From UBA5009 sp038043185 (GTDB taxonomy: Bacteria > Bdellovibrionota > Bdellovibrionia > Bdellovibrionales > Bdellovibrionaceae): a DNA stretch of 64,000 bases. Shown in pieces: positions 45,200 to 53,528 of this stretch (positions within the stretch are counted from its first letter, which is position 1; every line of letters begins with the position of its first letter). A program made the translations under genes and the position numbers. The stretch lies in assembly GCA_038043185.1 (NCBI GenBank), contig JBBTCO010000027.1:1-64000 (forward strand). Direction: 5' to 3'. The notes beneath the pieces are model-generated. The model did not search any database and was not told the DNA's origin. It was given only the letters and a program-made list of their open reading frames with translations.

Positions 45200-46357
45200 C
45201 TAACTTGCTTTAGTAGTAGTAGAATCGGGGTTGTCCATCCCCTCAAGTTTAACTTTGAAATTGGGATGAAAAAATTTGTCATCCAGCTTATTTTTTGGAT
45301 TTGTAATCTGTTTCACGAAACGGGGTACGGTTCCCAAAGATTCTAACCCCCCTTGAGGAGAATAAGTAAAAATATCTCTGATCTGGTAACCTTCGGCGTC
45401 ACCTTCAAGCACTTCTGAAATTTGGACAATTCTTCGCACGCCGTCGGCACTTCTTTCGACTTGAATGATAAAATTAATGGTGCGTCCTATATCTTTTTTG
45501 ATCATATCCAAAGGAACACCCACATCGCTGCGAAGAACCATAGCCTCTAAACGCCTAAGGGCATCATAAGCGGTGTTCGCATGCAGAGTGGTTAAACTTC
45601 CCGCATGGCCCGTATTCATAGCCATTAACATATCCCAAGCTTCAGCGCCCCGACACTCTCCAATAATAATTCGATCCGGTCGCATACGCAGAGAAGATTT
45701 CAACAAATCCTGTACAGTGACTTCAGTTTCTTGATGAAGAGCGATCTTTGATTCTAATCGCACAATATTTTTTGAATTGATTTGAAGTTCAGCCGTGTCT
45801 TCGATAGTCACAACACGTTCGCGTGAGGAAATAAAACTGGAAATAGCATTCAATAAAGTTGTTTTGCCCGAACCCGTGCCCCCGCTGATTACTATATTTT
45901 GTCGAGCAATAACCAGCTGACTTAAAAAGTACAAAGCCTTTTGGCTAAGCGTACCTTTATTAACTAAACCTTTACTGTCGACTTGCACTGTTGAAAATTT
46001 TCGAATGGAAATGGACGGTCCATCTAAGGCCACTGGCGACAAAACCGCATTTAATCTAGAACCATCAGGCAACCGAGCTTCTAAAAATGGCGAGCGACGA
46101 TTGATTTCTTTTCCAACATAGACTGCCATGGATTGAACAAAGCGATTCACGGCTTCAACGGAATCAAATCGGGCATCGATTTCTTCGATAAGACCGTTTC
46201 TTTCGATAAAAAGTCGATCATATCGATTCACCATGATTTCTGAAACGCTAGGATCATTAAGATATTTACGCAAGGGCCCAGCTTCTTGCTTCCAATCAGG
46301 CTGAATTTGATTTGCTGCTGGAGGTTTATTACCCCCCGAGGAACCTGTTAATGCCAT
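45200..46357 (-). CDS. CpaF/TadA-type secretion ATPase
   Basis: Type II/IV secretion superfamily ATPase, CpaF subgroup. About 385 residues with SEIMVNRYDRLFIE at the N-terminus, the Walker A ISGGTGSGKTTLLN, the Asp box (TIEDTAEL), Walker B IIGECRGAEAWDMLMAMNTGHAG and the His box SLTTLHANTA. Such ATPases power Tad/Flp pili. No other tad gene is present in the window, so it may work with parts encoded elsewhere. The start at ATG 46357 is chosen; a TTG at 46384 would add nine residues. Confidence 0.88.
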   Translation of the reverse strand: MALTGSSGGNKPPAANQIQPDWKQEAGPLRKYLNDPSVSEIMVNRYDRLFIERNGLIEEIDARFDSVEAVNRFVQSMAVYVGKEINRRSPFLEARLPDGSRLNAVLSPVALDGPSISIRKFSTVQVDSKGLVNKGTLSQKALYFLSQLVIARQNIVISGGTGSGKTTLLNAISSFISSRERVVTIEDTAELQINSKNIVRLESKIALHQETEVTVQDLLKSSLRMRPDRIIIGECRGAEAWDMLMAMNTGHAGSLTTLHANTAYDALRRLEAMVLRSDVGVPLDMIKKDIGRTINFIIQVERSADGVRRIVQISEVLEGDAEGYQIRDIFTYSPQGGLESLGTVPRFVKQITNPKNKLDDKFFHPNFKVKLEGMDNPDSTTTKAS

Positions 46358-46433
46358 ATTTGACTTGTCGGAAACCTTAAACAAAGCTTAAATATCTTCT
46401 TTTTAACAAAGCATGTCTAGACCGAGGTAAAGC

Positions 46434-47228
46434 ATGAAACAATACCACGACCTTTTGAAATTAGTTTTAGAACAAGGAATGGAAAAAGGTGACCGTACCG
46501 GCACAGGAACAAAAAGCATTTTCGGTCACCAAATGCGTTTTAATTTAGCCGATGGATTTCCTCTTTTAACCACAAAAAAACTGCATACCCGTTCTATTTT
46601 CCATGAACTTTTGTGGTTTCTACGCGGCGATACTAATATTAATTATTTGCGAGAAAATAAAGTAACCATTTGGGATGAATGGGCTGACGAGAGCGGAGAT
46701 CTGGGCCCAGTCTATGGGAAACAATGGCGCTCATGGGAAACCGCAGATGGACGGCATATTGATCAGATTTCACAGGTCATTGAACAAATCAAAAAAAATC
46801 CAGATTCTCGTCGCTTGTTGGTTGTCGCATTTAATCCGGGCGAAATCGACCGAATGGCACTTCCCCCGTGCCACGCTTTTTTTCAATTTTATGTAGCCGC
46901 AGGACGTTTGTCTTGCCAGCTTTACCAGCGGAGTGCTGATATTTTTCTGGGCGTTCCTTTCAATATTGCAAGTTACGCTTTACTTACCCATATGGTGGCT
47001 CAGGTTTGTAACTTAACTCCTGGAGAATTTATTCACACTTTGGGCGATGCCCATCTTTACAATAACCATATCGAACAATCGAAGTTGCAGCTGACACGAG
47101 AATATAAACCTCAGCCTCGATTAATTTTAAATTCCTCCATTAAAAATATCTTCGATTTTAAAATCGAAGATATTCAGATTTTGGATTATGATCCCCATCC
47201 TGCAATCAAAGGAGAAGTGGCCATATGA
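46434..47228 (+). CDS. thyA: Thymidylate synthase
   Basis: Methylates dUMP to dTMP using methylene-tetrahydrofolate. 264 residues, the same length as the E. coli enzyme, with catalytic C146 in LPPCHAFFQF, GDRTGTGT, LWFLRGDTNI, QRSADIFLGVPFNIASY and the terminal DYDPHPAIKGEVAI. It overlaps folA by four bases (ATGA), the classical thyA-folA pair in which dihydrofolate from this reaction is recycled. The codons for NIFDFKIEDI form a 30-bp perfect palindrome. Confidence 0.97.
   Translation: MKQYHDLLKLVLEQGMEKGDRTGTGTKSIFGHQMRFNLADGFPLLTTKKLHTRSIFHELLWFLRGDTNINYLRENKVTIWDEWADESGDLGPVYGKQWRSWETADGRHIDQISQVIEQIKKNPDSRRLLVVAFNPGEIDRMALPPCHAFFQFYVAAGRLSCQLYQRSADIFLGVPFNIASYALLTHMVAQVCNLTPGEFIHTLGDAHLYNNHIEQSKLQLTREYKPQPRLILNSSIKNIFDFKIEDIQILDYDPHPAIKGEVAI
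47145..47174. repeat. 30-bp perfect palindrome inside thyA
   Basis: AATATCTTCGATTTT is followed immediately by its exact reverse complement, AAAATCGAAGATATT, with no loop. It encodes a normal stretch of ThyA (NIFDFKIEDI), and synonymous sites appear to have become complementary. Such a palindrome could extrude a cruciform or be the product of template-switch repair. Confidence 0.85.
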
Positions 47229-47716
47229 TCATTTCGCAGATTGCAGCTATGGCCAGCAACCGAACTATCGGAATCGAAAACAAGTTGCCATGGAATCTTC
47301 CTGAAGATCTTAAATTCTTTAAACAGATGACTCAAAAAAAGATCATGATTATGGGAAGAAAAACTTTTGAATCTTTGCCCGGTCATTTGCCAGGGCGCTT
47401 TCACATCGTAATCAGTCGTTCTTCTATTGCCGCCGAGGAAAGTGACGTAAAATTTGTTACAACTTTGGATGAAGCTTTAAATCTAGCAAAAAAAATGATT
47501 CCGCCGTGGAATGAGGAAGTCATGATTATTGGCGGAGCCGAAATTTACAAGCTCGCGCTTCCTGTTACAGACCGAATTTATCTTACTGAGATTAAGAAAG
47601 AATTTAGTGGCGACACATTTTTCCCCGATTTTTCCAAAGAAATTTTTCAATTAAAAGAAAAACGATCAGTCCAAGGTGAAATTGACTACTCTTTTTGCAC
47701 TTATTCAAAAATATGA
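47225..47716 (+). CDS. folA: Dihydrofolate reductase
   Basis: Reduces dihydrofolate to tetrahydrofolate with NADPH. 163 residues with AAMASNRTIGIENKLPWNLPEDLKFFK (in two parts the nicotinamide and folate site with W and D), IMGRKTFESLP, and IIGGAEIYKLAL, standard for FolA. Translationally coupled to thyA. A hairpin followed by a T-rich tract lies just after the stop. Confidence 0.96.
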   Translation: MIISQIAAMASNRTIGIENKLPWNLPEDLKFFKQMTQKKIMIMGRKTFESLPGHLPGRFHIVISRSSIAAEESDVKFVTTLDEALNLAKKMIPPWNEEVMIIGGAEIYKLALPVTDRIYLTEIKKEFSGDTFFPDFSKEIFQLKEKRSVQGEIDYSFCTYSKI

Positions 47717-47722
47717 CTCATA

Positions 47723-47756
47723 TTGAGAGATTTTTAATCTCAAATTTTTAATTTCT
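47723..47756 (+). terminator. Likely rho-independent terminator after thyA-folA
   Basis: TTGA-GA-GATT (47723-47732), loop TTT, AATCTCAA (47736-47743) form a bulged AT-rich stem, followed by a T-rich tract. The position six bases after the folA stop is as expected for a terminator; the stem is weak. Confidence 0.45.
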
Positions 47757-47834
47757 AATTTCTTTTTACTTTTCCCTTATAGAAAAGTTTATTTTTTCCT
47801 AAAAAAGACCGACAATAGTCATAGAGGGTAATTG

Positions 47835-48137
47835 ATGGCCGCTTCTAGACGATTTTCCACATTAGAAACCGCTCATGTCGAAGTTTACGGTCGAATGGGG
47901 ACTCTTGTGGCGCGTATGAAAAATCTCTCTTCAACCGGCGCTTTCCTTGAATTAGCGAACGGTGAATATATCCCTCAAGATGGTGACTTTCTTCATGTTA
48001 CTATCAACCTGAGTACCGTAGGAAGATCGCATGCCTTCGATGCTGAAGTCGTCTGGAATAAGGGCTTAGGATTTGGCGTGAATTTCATAAAAAAAGACCA
48101 GCTTTTAGATAAGATGTTACAAAGAAACACATTTTGA
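47835..48137 (+). CDS. PilZ-domain protein
   Basis: A single ~100-residue PilZ domain, a c-di-GMP binding module. The N-terminal Arg-rich motif (SRRFSTLE) and the NLSSTGAFLE motif (D/N-x-S-x-x-G) are present, followed by strands typical of the six-stranded barrel (LHVTINLS, FDAEVVWNKGLGFGVNF). The start is ATG 47835; a TTG one codon earlier is possible. It may be an effector in the same signalling network as the EAL protein at 15788 (inference). A hairpin follows the stop. Confidence 0.88.
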   Translation: MAASRRFSTLETAHVEVYGRMGTLVARMKNLSSTGAFLELANGEYIPQDGDFLHVTINLSTVGRSHAFDAEVVWNKGLGFGVNFIKKDQLLDKMLQRNTF

Positions 48138-48141
48138 GCTC

Positions 48142-48162
48142 AGTGTCTAATTTTGAGACACT
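48142..48162 (+). terminator. Hairpin after the PilZ gene
   Basis: AGTGTCT (48142-48148) and AGACACT (48156-48162) form a 7-bp stem with a seven-base loop, four bases after the PilZ stop. The downstream bases are TTG then C/T-rich, not a clean U-tract, so termination is probable but not certain. Confidence 0.45.
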
Positions 48163-48307
48163 TTGCCCCCTTTCAACTCTTCTATAATCTTTAATTTCCT
48201 TTATACTCTTCCTCGACCTGGGGATTTACTTTTGCAATAGAGCTAGCCAGTCCAATGCTTGGTTTGTTTATTTTTATAGCATTGTGAAACTCTCACAGGT
48301 GGTACGT

Positions 48308-48805
48308 ATGAAGTTTTTCGGCATTTTATATTTTTGTTTTTCAATCTTATTTTTTTCGACTCAAGTAATTGCTATAAACCAAGGCGTAGTCTCTTCAGGA
48401 TCAAATCTCGAGCAATGCCTGCGACATTCATTGAAAGGGCAAAATCCTCTTGATCGTGATCGGGGCAGAATGACCTGTGCCCAAATTCATAAGGCAACGT
48501 TAACAACCACATCCTGCGCTAAGATTGCCCAAAGTCTTGAGTACAGCAATTTTGAAGATGAATTAAAATTATTTTGCATGGGAGGGCTTCCTGCAAAAAC
48601 TACATTTCTTGAGTGTTTTCAGGTGGCTAGTTCAATAAACTATATTGATAATTCGGAAAATGCTAAGTGGAACTGCATCAAAAAATTTGAAAAAAAAATC
48701 TCCTACAAAGAATGCTTACAAGCAGCTAGTAAAATGAAGTTCAGCTATAATCGGCAGCGAATTGAAAATTTTTGCCAAGAAGAACTCCAACAAAGAAAAA
48801 GATAA
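48308..48805 (+). CDS. Secreted protein with three Cys-helix repeats
   Basis: 165 residues from ATG 48308 (AGGTGG upstream), with a signal peptide (MKFFGILYFCFSILFFSTQVIA). The mature part contains three related units of ~37 residues, each with a Cys, a short helix, an aromatic strand-like turn and a second Cys (SCAKIAQSLEYS...FC, ECFQVASSINYI...NC, ECLQAASKMKFS...FC). The pattern resembles the Cys-paired repeats at the end of the 6875 protein. Function unknown; likely periplasmic and disulfide-bonded. Confidence 0.7.
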   Translation: MKFFGILYFCFSILFFSTQVIAINQGVVSSGSNLEQCLRHSLKGQNPLDRDRGRMTCAQIHKATLTTTSCAKIAQSLEYSNFEDELKLFCMGGLPAKTTFLECFQVASSINYIDNSENAKWNCIKKFEKKISYKECLQAASKMKFSYNRQRIENFCQEELQQRKR

Positions 48806-48843
48806 TTTAGGCTTTCCTCATTTTTTTTAAAAATTAGTCGCGA

Positions 48844-48882
48844 TTGACAATTCGATATTTGCCGTGTTAAGATTCCTTAACA
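48844..48882 (+). promoter_or_regulatory. Sigma-70-like promoter with overlapping TetR-type operator
   Basis: TTGACA (48844-48849) and TAAGAT (48868-48873) are spaced by 18 bases. Overlapping the -10 is a perfect inverted repeat TGTTAAG-ATTC-CTTAACA (48865-48882). Transcription would begin only a few bases before the ATG at 48886. A palindrome over the promoter of a TetR-family gene is the typical site for self-repression. Confidence 0.65.
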
Positions 48883-48885
48883 ATC

Positions 48886-49533
48886 ATGAAAATACAAAAC
48901 ACGACTCTATCCTCTCAAGTTGAAAAAAAGAAGAAGCAAAAAACAAAGCTTCAGCTGAAGGCCCCAACACAACAAAGATCAAAACAAACTGTCTCCATTA
49001 TTCTACAAGCATGTTCAAAGCTACTTGTTGAAGAAAGTTTTTTTGGAGTGACTACTGATAAAGTCGCAAAAGAAGCTGGCGTCAGCATCGGCAGCCTTTA
49101 TCAATTTTTTGGAAATAAAGAGTCTGTTGTTTCTGCGGTGATTCGTCAGCTGATGAATGATGATCTAAATAAGTTTAAAACTTCCCTGGTTAACATTGAG
49201 TCCCTTTCTCAACAGAAAAAAATAAATCTGATTACAAAAACATTAATTGATATTTACAGCTCATCGAGTGAACTCCGTTCTAAAATTCAATCCATTCAAA
49301 ATTATTTGATTGATCGACAATTCTATCAAGATCATATGCAATCTTATCGTGAAATAATTGAAAGAACATTGTCGCCGATGGCTGGTCGAAATTCTAAAAA
49401 TGTTTCTTTTGTTATAACGAATGCTTTGATAGGTCTTTTAAACAATTTTTTCGAGCATAATCCTCGATTTCATGAAGATGAAAATCTTGTTGAAGAAATC
49501 GAACGTCTCTTTAGTCATTATATCGAAACCTAA
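48886..49533 (+). CDS. TetR-family transcriptional regulator
   Basis: 215 residues. After a Lys/Gln-rich leader (1-32) comes the TetR DNA-binding domain (about 35-85) with TTDKVAKEAGVSIGSLYQFFGNKESV, of which the VSIGSLYQFF part is the recognition helix region. The C-terminal ~120 residues form the variable ligand-binding helices. The gene stands alone, with a palindromic operator over its own promoter, so it probably represses itself; its other targets are unknown. The 5' leader is very short and has no clear ribosome binding site. Confidence 0.9.
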   Translation: MKIQNTTLSSQVEKKKKQKTKLQLKAPTQQRSKQTVSIILQACSKLLVEESFFGVTTDKVAKEAGVSIGSLYQFFGNKESVVSAVIRQLMNDDLNKFKTSLVNIESLSQQKKINLITKTLIDIYSSSSELRSKIQSIQNYLIDRQFYQDHMQSYREIIERTLSPMAGRNSKNVSFVITNALIGLLNNFFEHNPRFHEDENLVEEIERLFSHYIET

Positions 49534-49545
49534 TAGTACTTCCCT

Positions 49546-49671
49546 AAAAGAGTTCTTATAAATAGTCCAGCCGAGGCGACGAGGAGGATTCGACTGAGGC
49601 GTACTTCCTGTACGTCGCAGGGAGAATTCCGACGAAGGCAACAAAGGATCACTATTTATAAGAACTCTTTT
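49546..49671. repeat. Hairpin element R8, family C
   Basis: Perfect 21-nt arms 49546-49566 and 49651-49671 (AAAAGAGTTCTTATAAATAG and complement) enclose an 84-nt core with an inner stem GCGTAC/GTACGTCGC and blocks CGAGGCGACGAGGAG and CCGACGAAGGCAAC that resemble R7. The element occupies almost the whole gap between the convergent TetR and lytic transglycosylase genes, beginning 13 bases after one stop and ending four bases before the other. Confidence 0.85.
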
Positions 49672-49674
49672 TAC

Positions 49675-50976
49675 TTAATTTTTGATAGAGGCAGTTCGCC
49701 TCAATCTGATTTCTTCCCTTTTTTTACGGGCTAATTGAGCAAGAACTTTTGGATATTTATCTTGAGGAAGCTGAATCCAAACTCCGCTTGGAATTGCTCG
49801 TTTCCCCGCGGTCACCGCTTTTGTGAAATGCGGATTAAAAATTTGCAATTGAATGTCGTTATTAGAAAACCATCCCAGAAGTTCTTTATAACTAATTGAT
49901 ACCGGTAGCCTTAAGGGGTCAGTGGGTAGTTTTTGCGACCAAGCAATTCCGGGAAAATATTTATTTGCGTTCTTCTCGACATTTAGAGCAGCCAAAAAAC
50001 TCGCATAAAAATTCCGTGAAGCAAATCCAAAACTACGTCGTGATTTTACATTCTGAACTAAATCGGTAAGATCGCGCGTCCGGTATTTATGAGTCATTTT
50101 TAAAACACCCGTGGGACCATGGTTATAGCCTGTAATCGCCAAAGGCCAGGACTCGAGCTGATTGTAATTCATGCGCATGAATTTTGAAGCTAGCTTGGTA
50201 GCATCAATGGGATGATTGCGTCGATCAACACTGGCATTGATTAAGCGATAAGGTCGCGCTGTTGAGGGCATTATTTGCCAAAGTCCGCTGGCGCCCACTT
50301 TTGAACGAGCTAAAACGTTAAATGAACTTTCAACAAAAACTAAGCGGGTCAACTCGATAGGAAGGCTTTGGTCCCGAAAAATTTTTTCAAAATCTTCCAG
50401 ATAACGGCCAGAAATAAAAATTGCTTTTTGCATGCGATCTTTTTGTCCCAGTTGAAAGCGCAATCTTTGTGGGCTCAAGTATTCCCGCATTTTAAAAAGT
50501 TCACGATCTTGTTTGTCGACGTCTTTTATGGAAGGCGCAGCCATAACGACTTTAAGACGTTGTAAAATTTTTTTCTTTTCATCTTCAACGATTTTTTTCT
50601 TTAGTTTTTCTTTTGCTTTTAGCGGAAGACCGACTAACTTCTCAACTTCAGTAAAGTCCACTTCGGAATAAATAAAATCAATTTGCTCAGCATCATGCAG
50701 TACCCCCTGAGACGTCGTGTACTTTGTATAGATGTCCATCCAAAAATTAACTTGGCGTTCAAGGCCAGTAGGAATATCAAAAGTATTTTTATTATAACCC
50801 ACAGCATTTTCTTGTCCTGAATAATCAGGGGATCGCCAAGCACGAGAACCTGACCAACTGAGATCATCATAAATCGCATCATGAACGACAGGAGTATCTT
50901 CTGTAGAATCATCCGCACGAACAGATAGTGTAATAGCGAATGCCAGAACAAGAATAAAATTTGATTTTCGCTTCAT
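49675..50976 (-). CDS. Membrane-bound lytic murein transglycosylase (MltD-like)
   Basis: 433 residues with a signal peptide (ending LSVRA). The SLT domain (about 205-330) has the catalytic Glu in VESSFN (E216), then KVGASGLWQIMPSTAR and AITGYNHGP, the family 1 motifs. It cleaves the MurNAc-GlcNAc bond to a 1,6-anhydro product. No LysM domains are visible at the C-terminus, unlike E. coli MltD. Probably cotranscribed with the upstream dacB-like gene (four-base gap), giving a wall-degrading pair. Confidence 0.88.
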   Translation of the reverse strand: MKRKSNFILVLAFAITLSVRADDSTEDTPVVHDAIYDDLSWSGSRAWRSPDYSGQENAVGYNKNTFDIPTGLERQVNFWMDIYTKYTTSQGVLHDAEQIDFIYSEVDFTEVEKLVGLPLKAKEKLKKKIVEDEKKKILQRLKVVMAAPSIKDVDKQDRELFKMREYLSPQRLRFQLGQKDRMQKAIFISGRYLEDFEKIFRDQSLPIELTRLVFVESSFNVLARSKVGASGLWQIMPSTARPYRLINASVDRRNHPIDATKLASKFMRMNYNQLESWPLAITGYNHGPTGVLKMTHKYRTRDLTDLVQNVKSRRSFGFASRNFYASFLAALNVEKNANKYFPGIAWSQKLPTDPLRLPVSISYKELLGWFSNNDIQLQIFNPHFTKAVTAGKRAIPSGVWIQLPQDKYPKVLAQLARKKREEIRLRRTASIKN

Positions 50977-50980
50977 CCCT

Positions 50981-52423
50981 TTAGTTTACTAGATGAATCA
51001 GGATCTGATCAAAGGTGTTGCGAATTCTAGCCTCGTCAACAGACCCGTTATAGATGAAGGCAAAAGTAAAAACTCGACCATCTGACCGGCCAGCATAACC
51101 AGCTAAAGAGACAACACCAGTCAAAAAGCCAGTTTTAGCGCGCACCCATCGCTCGGCCGGAGTGTTCCTCATTCTCTTCTTTAGGGTTCCATCGATGCCT
51201 GAAATTGGTAAGGAGGTTAGAAATTCTGGATAAATTTTAAAGTCATTTTTTAAATGATCCAGCACACTCCACAAAGCAAATGCCGACATTTTATTTTCTC
51301 TTGTCAAACCTGAGGGATTATAAAGTTCATATTGTTCAATCGGAATATTCATGGATTTCATATGATCATTGATTTTCTTTATTCCTAATTTCAAAGTTCC
51401 TGGAACTTTTTCTTGAGTCGCCAAGTTTTTTGTTAACATTTCAGCGACATAATTATTTGAAAACTTATTCATATCTGCCAGTATAACTTCGATAGATTTA
51501 CTTTCATTTTCAGCAAGAACTTCGATTTTTAAGGGTGCAGAACCGGATTTTACTTCCCCCTCCACCTCGATAGACCTTTGTTTTAAAAAGGATTTTAAAT
51601 TTTCACCGGCCCACAAACTGGGATCAACAACGCTTTTGAAAATAACTACTTCCTTAGCATCGGTCCCCATTTTTCCTGAAACACTGATCGTATTATTTTT
51701 TCGGTCAGCAACTAAGCTTTGCTGATTCCCCGTGGCCGTTTTGCTTGTATTATTCAATTTCAAATACTTATTTTCTGGATCTAAAAAAACTAAAGCTGGC
51801 GAACCCTTAGTTGAGGGACGGATAAATATATTTACTGAATTCCAATTGAATGACATAGCTCCAACCGGCGCATCATAAGCTCTGTCGACCCGATTTTCCT
51901 GCCGACTATCATCAAAGCGCACAGAGTCAAATAGCGTGTCATCGACGATAAGATCACCTTGAATTTTTTTAATGCCAGTTCTTAGAAAAGAATTAACCAG
52001 AAACCACATGTTTTCAGATACAAAAGAGGGATCACCCCCGCCTTTTAAATAAAGCGATCCCTTAAGCACGCCCTCGTCATTAATTTTCGCCTCTGAACTG
52101 CGCAACAGCTGAGTTTTAAATTTATGCCCAGGAGGAAAAGTCCCAAGGATTGCCGCCGCCGTAACGATTTTAGTTACGCTTGCAGGAATCATTTTCTTTT
52201 TGCTATTCACATCCAAAAGTACTGTCGAGTGGTCACCATCAAAATTCGTGACATAAAGGCTCCAATCTTTTTCAGAAATTCCACTGGATTTAATATATTT
52301 TTGCACTTCCTTTTGAAGAGCCTCTAGACTTGTGTAAGTCCAGCTTCGCTCGACGAAAATAAAAAGAAAGCAAAAAATAAAATATCCAACACGACGTCGG
52401 TTGATGTAAAAATTTTTAAACAT
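50981..52423 (-). CDS. dacB: D-Ala-D-Ala carboxypeptidase/endopeptidase (PBP4 family)
   Basis: Penicillin-binding protein of the S13 family, 480 residues. An N-terminal signal or anchor (YFIFCFLFIFVERSW) precedes SxxK as ASVTK (S82, K85), SNN in FSNNYVAEM and KTG in RAKTGFLTG. The large insert domain between SxxK and SxN is typical of DacB. It trims or hydrolyses peptidoglycan cross-links in the periplasm. First gene of a two-gene unit with the lytic transglycosylase. Confidence 0.92.
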   Translation of the reverse strand: MFKNFYINRRRVGYFIFCFLFIFVERSWTYTSLEALQKEVQKYIKSSGISEKDWSLYVTNFDGDHSTVLLDVNSKKKMIPASVTKIVTAAAILGTFPPGHKFKTQLLRSSEAKINDEGVLKGSLYLKGGGDPSFVSENMWFLVNSFLRTGIKKIQGDLIVDDTLFDSVRFDDSRQENRVDRAYDAPVGAMSFNWNSVNIFIRPSTKGSPALVFLDPENKYLKLNNTSKTATGNQQSLVADRKNNTISVSGKMGTDAKEVVIFKSVVDPSLWAGENLKSFLKQRSIEVEGEVKSGSAPLKIEVLAENESKSIEVILADMNKFSNNYVAEMLTKNLATQEKVPGTLKLGIKKINDHMKSMNIPIEQYELYNPSGLTRENKMSAFALWSVLDHLKNDFKIYPEFLTSLPISGIDGTLKKRMRNTPAERWVRAKTGFLTGVVSLAGYAGRSDGRVFTFAFIYNGSVDEARIRNTFDQILIHLVN

Positions 52424-52487
52424 TTTATTTCCTCGCTAACTTTATGCAAATGAGGGCACGTCCTAGACCTTAAAAACTATTATCTTC

Positions 52488-53522
52488 ATGTTTGGTCCAG
52501 ACGTAAAGGATTTCGTTGAAGTCGTCTATGACTTTTTAGAAACTAGTTTAATGCAACGTCGTGAATGGTTTATCGTACTCTTACCCCTAATTTTAACTTG
52601 GTTTGTTGATCGAATCACCAAGCTTTGGGCTGCTGATTTGGGCGGTATTCATAATTATGGTCTACTCAATTTTGTTCTTCACCACAATCATGGCGCCATG
52701 CTTGGTTTATTTTCTGAATTACCGGCCGTACTTCGCATTGTTTCCTTGTCTACGGGTGGAGCTTTTCTGCTTTGTATTTATGCTATCGTACAGTACCTTT
52801 TGCCAATAAAATCCCTTTTACTTCGCTGTGGACTTTCTGTTTTAATTGGTGGAATTTTAGGCAATGTTACTGATCGCATTGTCTGGGGATATGTCGTCGA
52901 CTTTATTGTTATAGGAAATCCGACCTTTTCTTCGCCCGCTTTCAATCTTGCCGATGCTCTACAATGGTTAGGTTATTTAATGATTGTCACAGCTATTGTA
53001 AAAGAAGGTGAGAAGCTCTGGCCTGAAAACAACCATCGCAAACAATATTGGGTCAATATCACTTTTCAACTTCGCTATTGTTTTTTACTTATGGGAATTG
53101 GTTTGGCCTTATCTTTGATCAGTTTAGTTTTCTCTTACACTTATATTCGTGTGTCTATTTCCGAGCTCACCGCTGGAAATAATTACTTGATCAATAAGTT
53201 TTTAATTCCTTTTGTTATTACTTACATTTCGATAGCGGTTGGCTTCAGCGCCATTCTCTTTACCTTGGGAAAGATTATGTCCCACCGTATCGCCGGCCCT
53301 CTGTATGCTTTTGAAAGATTTTTAGACGATACACTCAAAGGCAAAGACATTGAGCTTAAACTTCGTGTGGGCGACCAATTTAAACATCTTGAAGAATTGG
53401 CACTAACCATAAAACAAAAACTCAATGAGGCTTCAAAAAAAGGACAAGCAGCAGCAGTCACGCCAGAAATAAATATAGTGGAAATTGAAATTAAAAATAC
53501 GAATCCAGTTCAAGGCGAGTGA
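52488..53522 (+). CDS. Signal peptidase II fused to a HAMP-type membrane domain
   Basis: Residues ~25-175 are LspA-like: D41 in FVDRITK, NHGAMLG (67-73), GNVTDR with D129, GYVVDFI and FNLADA with D156, so both catalytic Asp are kept and it should cleave prolipoproteins. The remainder (about 196-344) has two more membrane helices (about 197-222 and 238-263) followed by a HAMP-like segment (SHRIAGPLYAFERFLDD...LRVGDQF) and a Gln/Lys-rich tail. A canonical LspA has only the first part, at about 160 residues. No output domain follows. No ribosome binding site is visible before ATG 52488; ATG 52551 is an alternative. Confidence 0.85.
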   Translation: MFGPDVKDFVEVVYDFLETSLMQRREWFIVLLPLILTWFVDRITKLWAADLGGIHNYGLLNFVLHHNHGAMLGLFSELPAVLRIVSLSTGGAFLLCIYAIVQYLLPIKSLLLRCGLSVLIGGILGNVTDRIVWGYVVDFIVIGNPTFSSPAFNLADALQWLGYLMIVTAIVKEGEKLWPENNHRKQYWVNITFQLRYCFLLMGIGLALSLISLVFSYTYIRVSISELTAGNNYLINKFLIPFVITYISIAVGFSAILFTLGKIMSHRIAGPLYAFERFLDDTLKGKDIELKLRVGDQFKHLEELALTIKQKLNEASKKGQAAAVTPEINIVEIEIKNTNPVQGE

Positions 53523-53528
53523 AGATTC

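Noticed and set aside
52455..52487. A leaderless promoter for the LspA fusion with TATTAT just before the ATG
   Set aside because: TATTAT at 52478-52483 is too close to the ATG for a normal start site and no -35 element is seen at the right distance.
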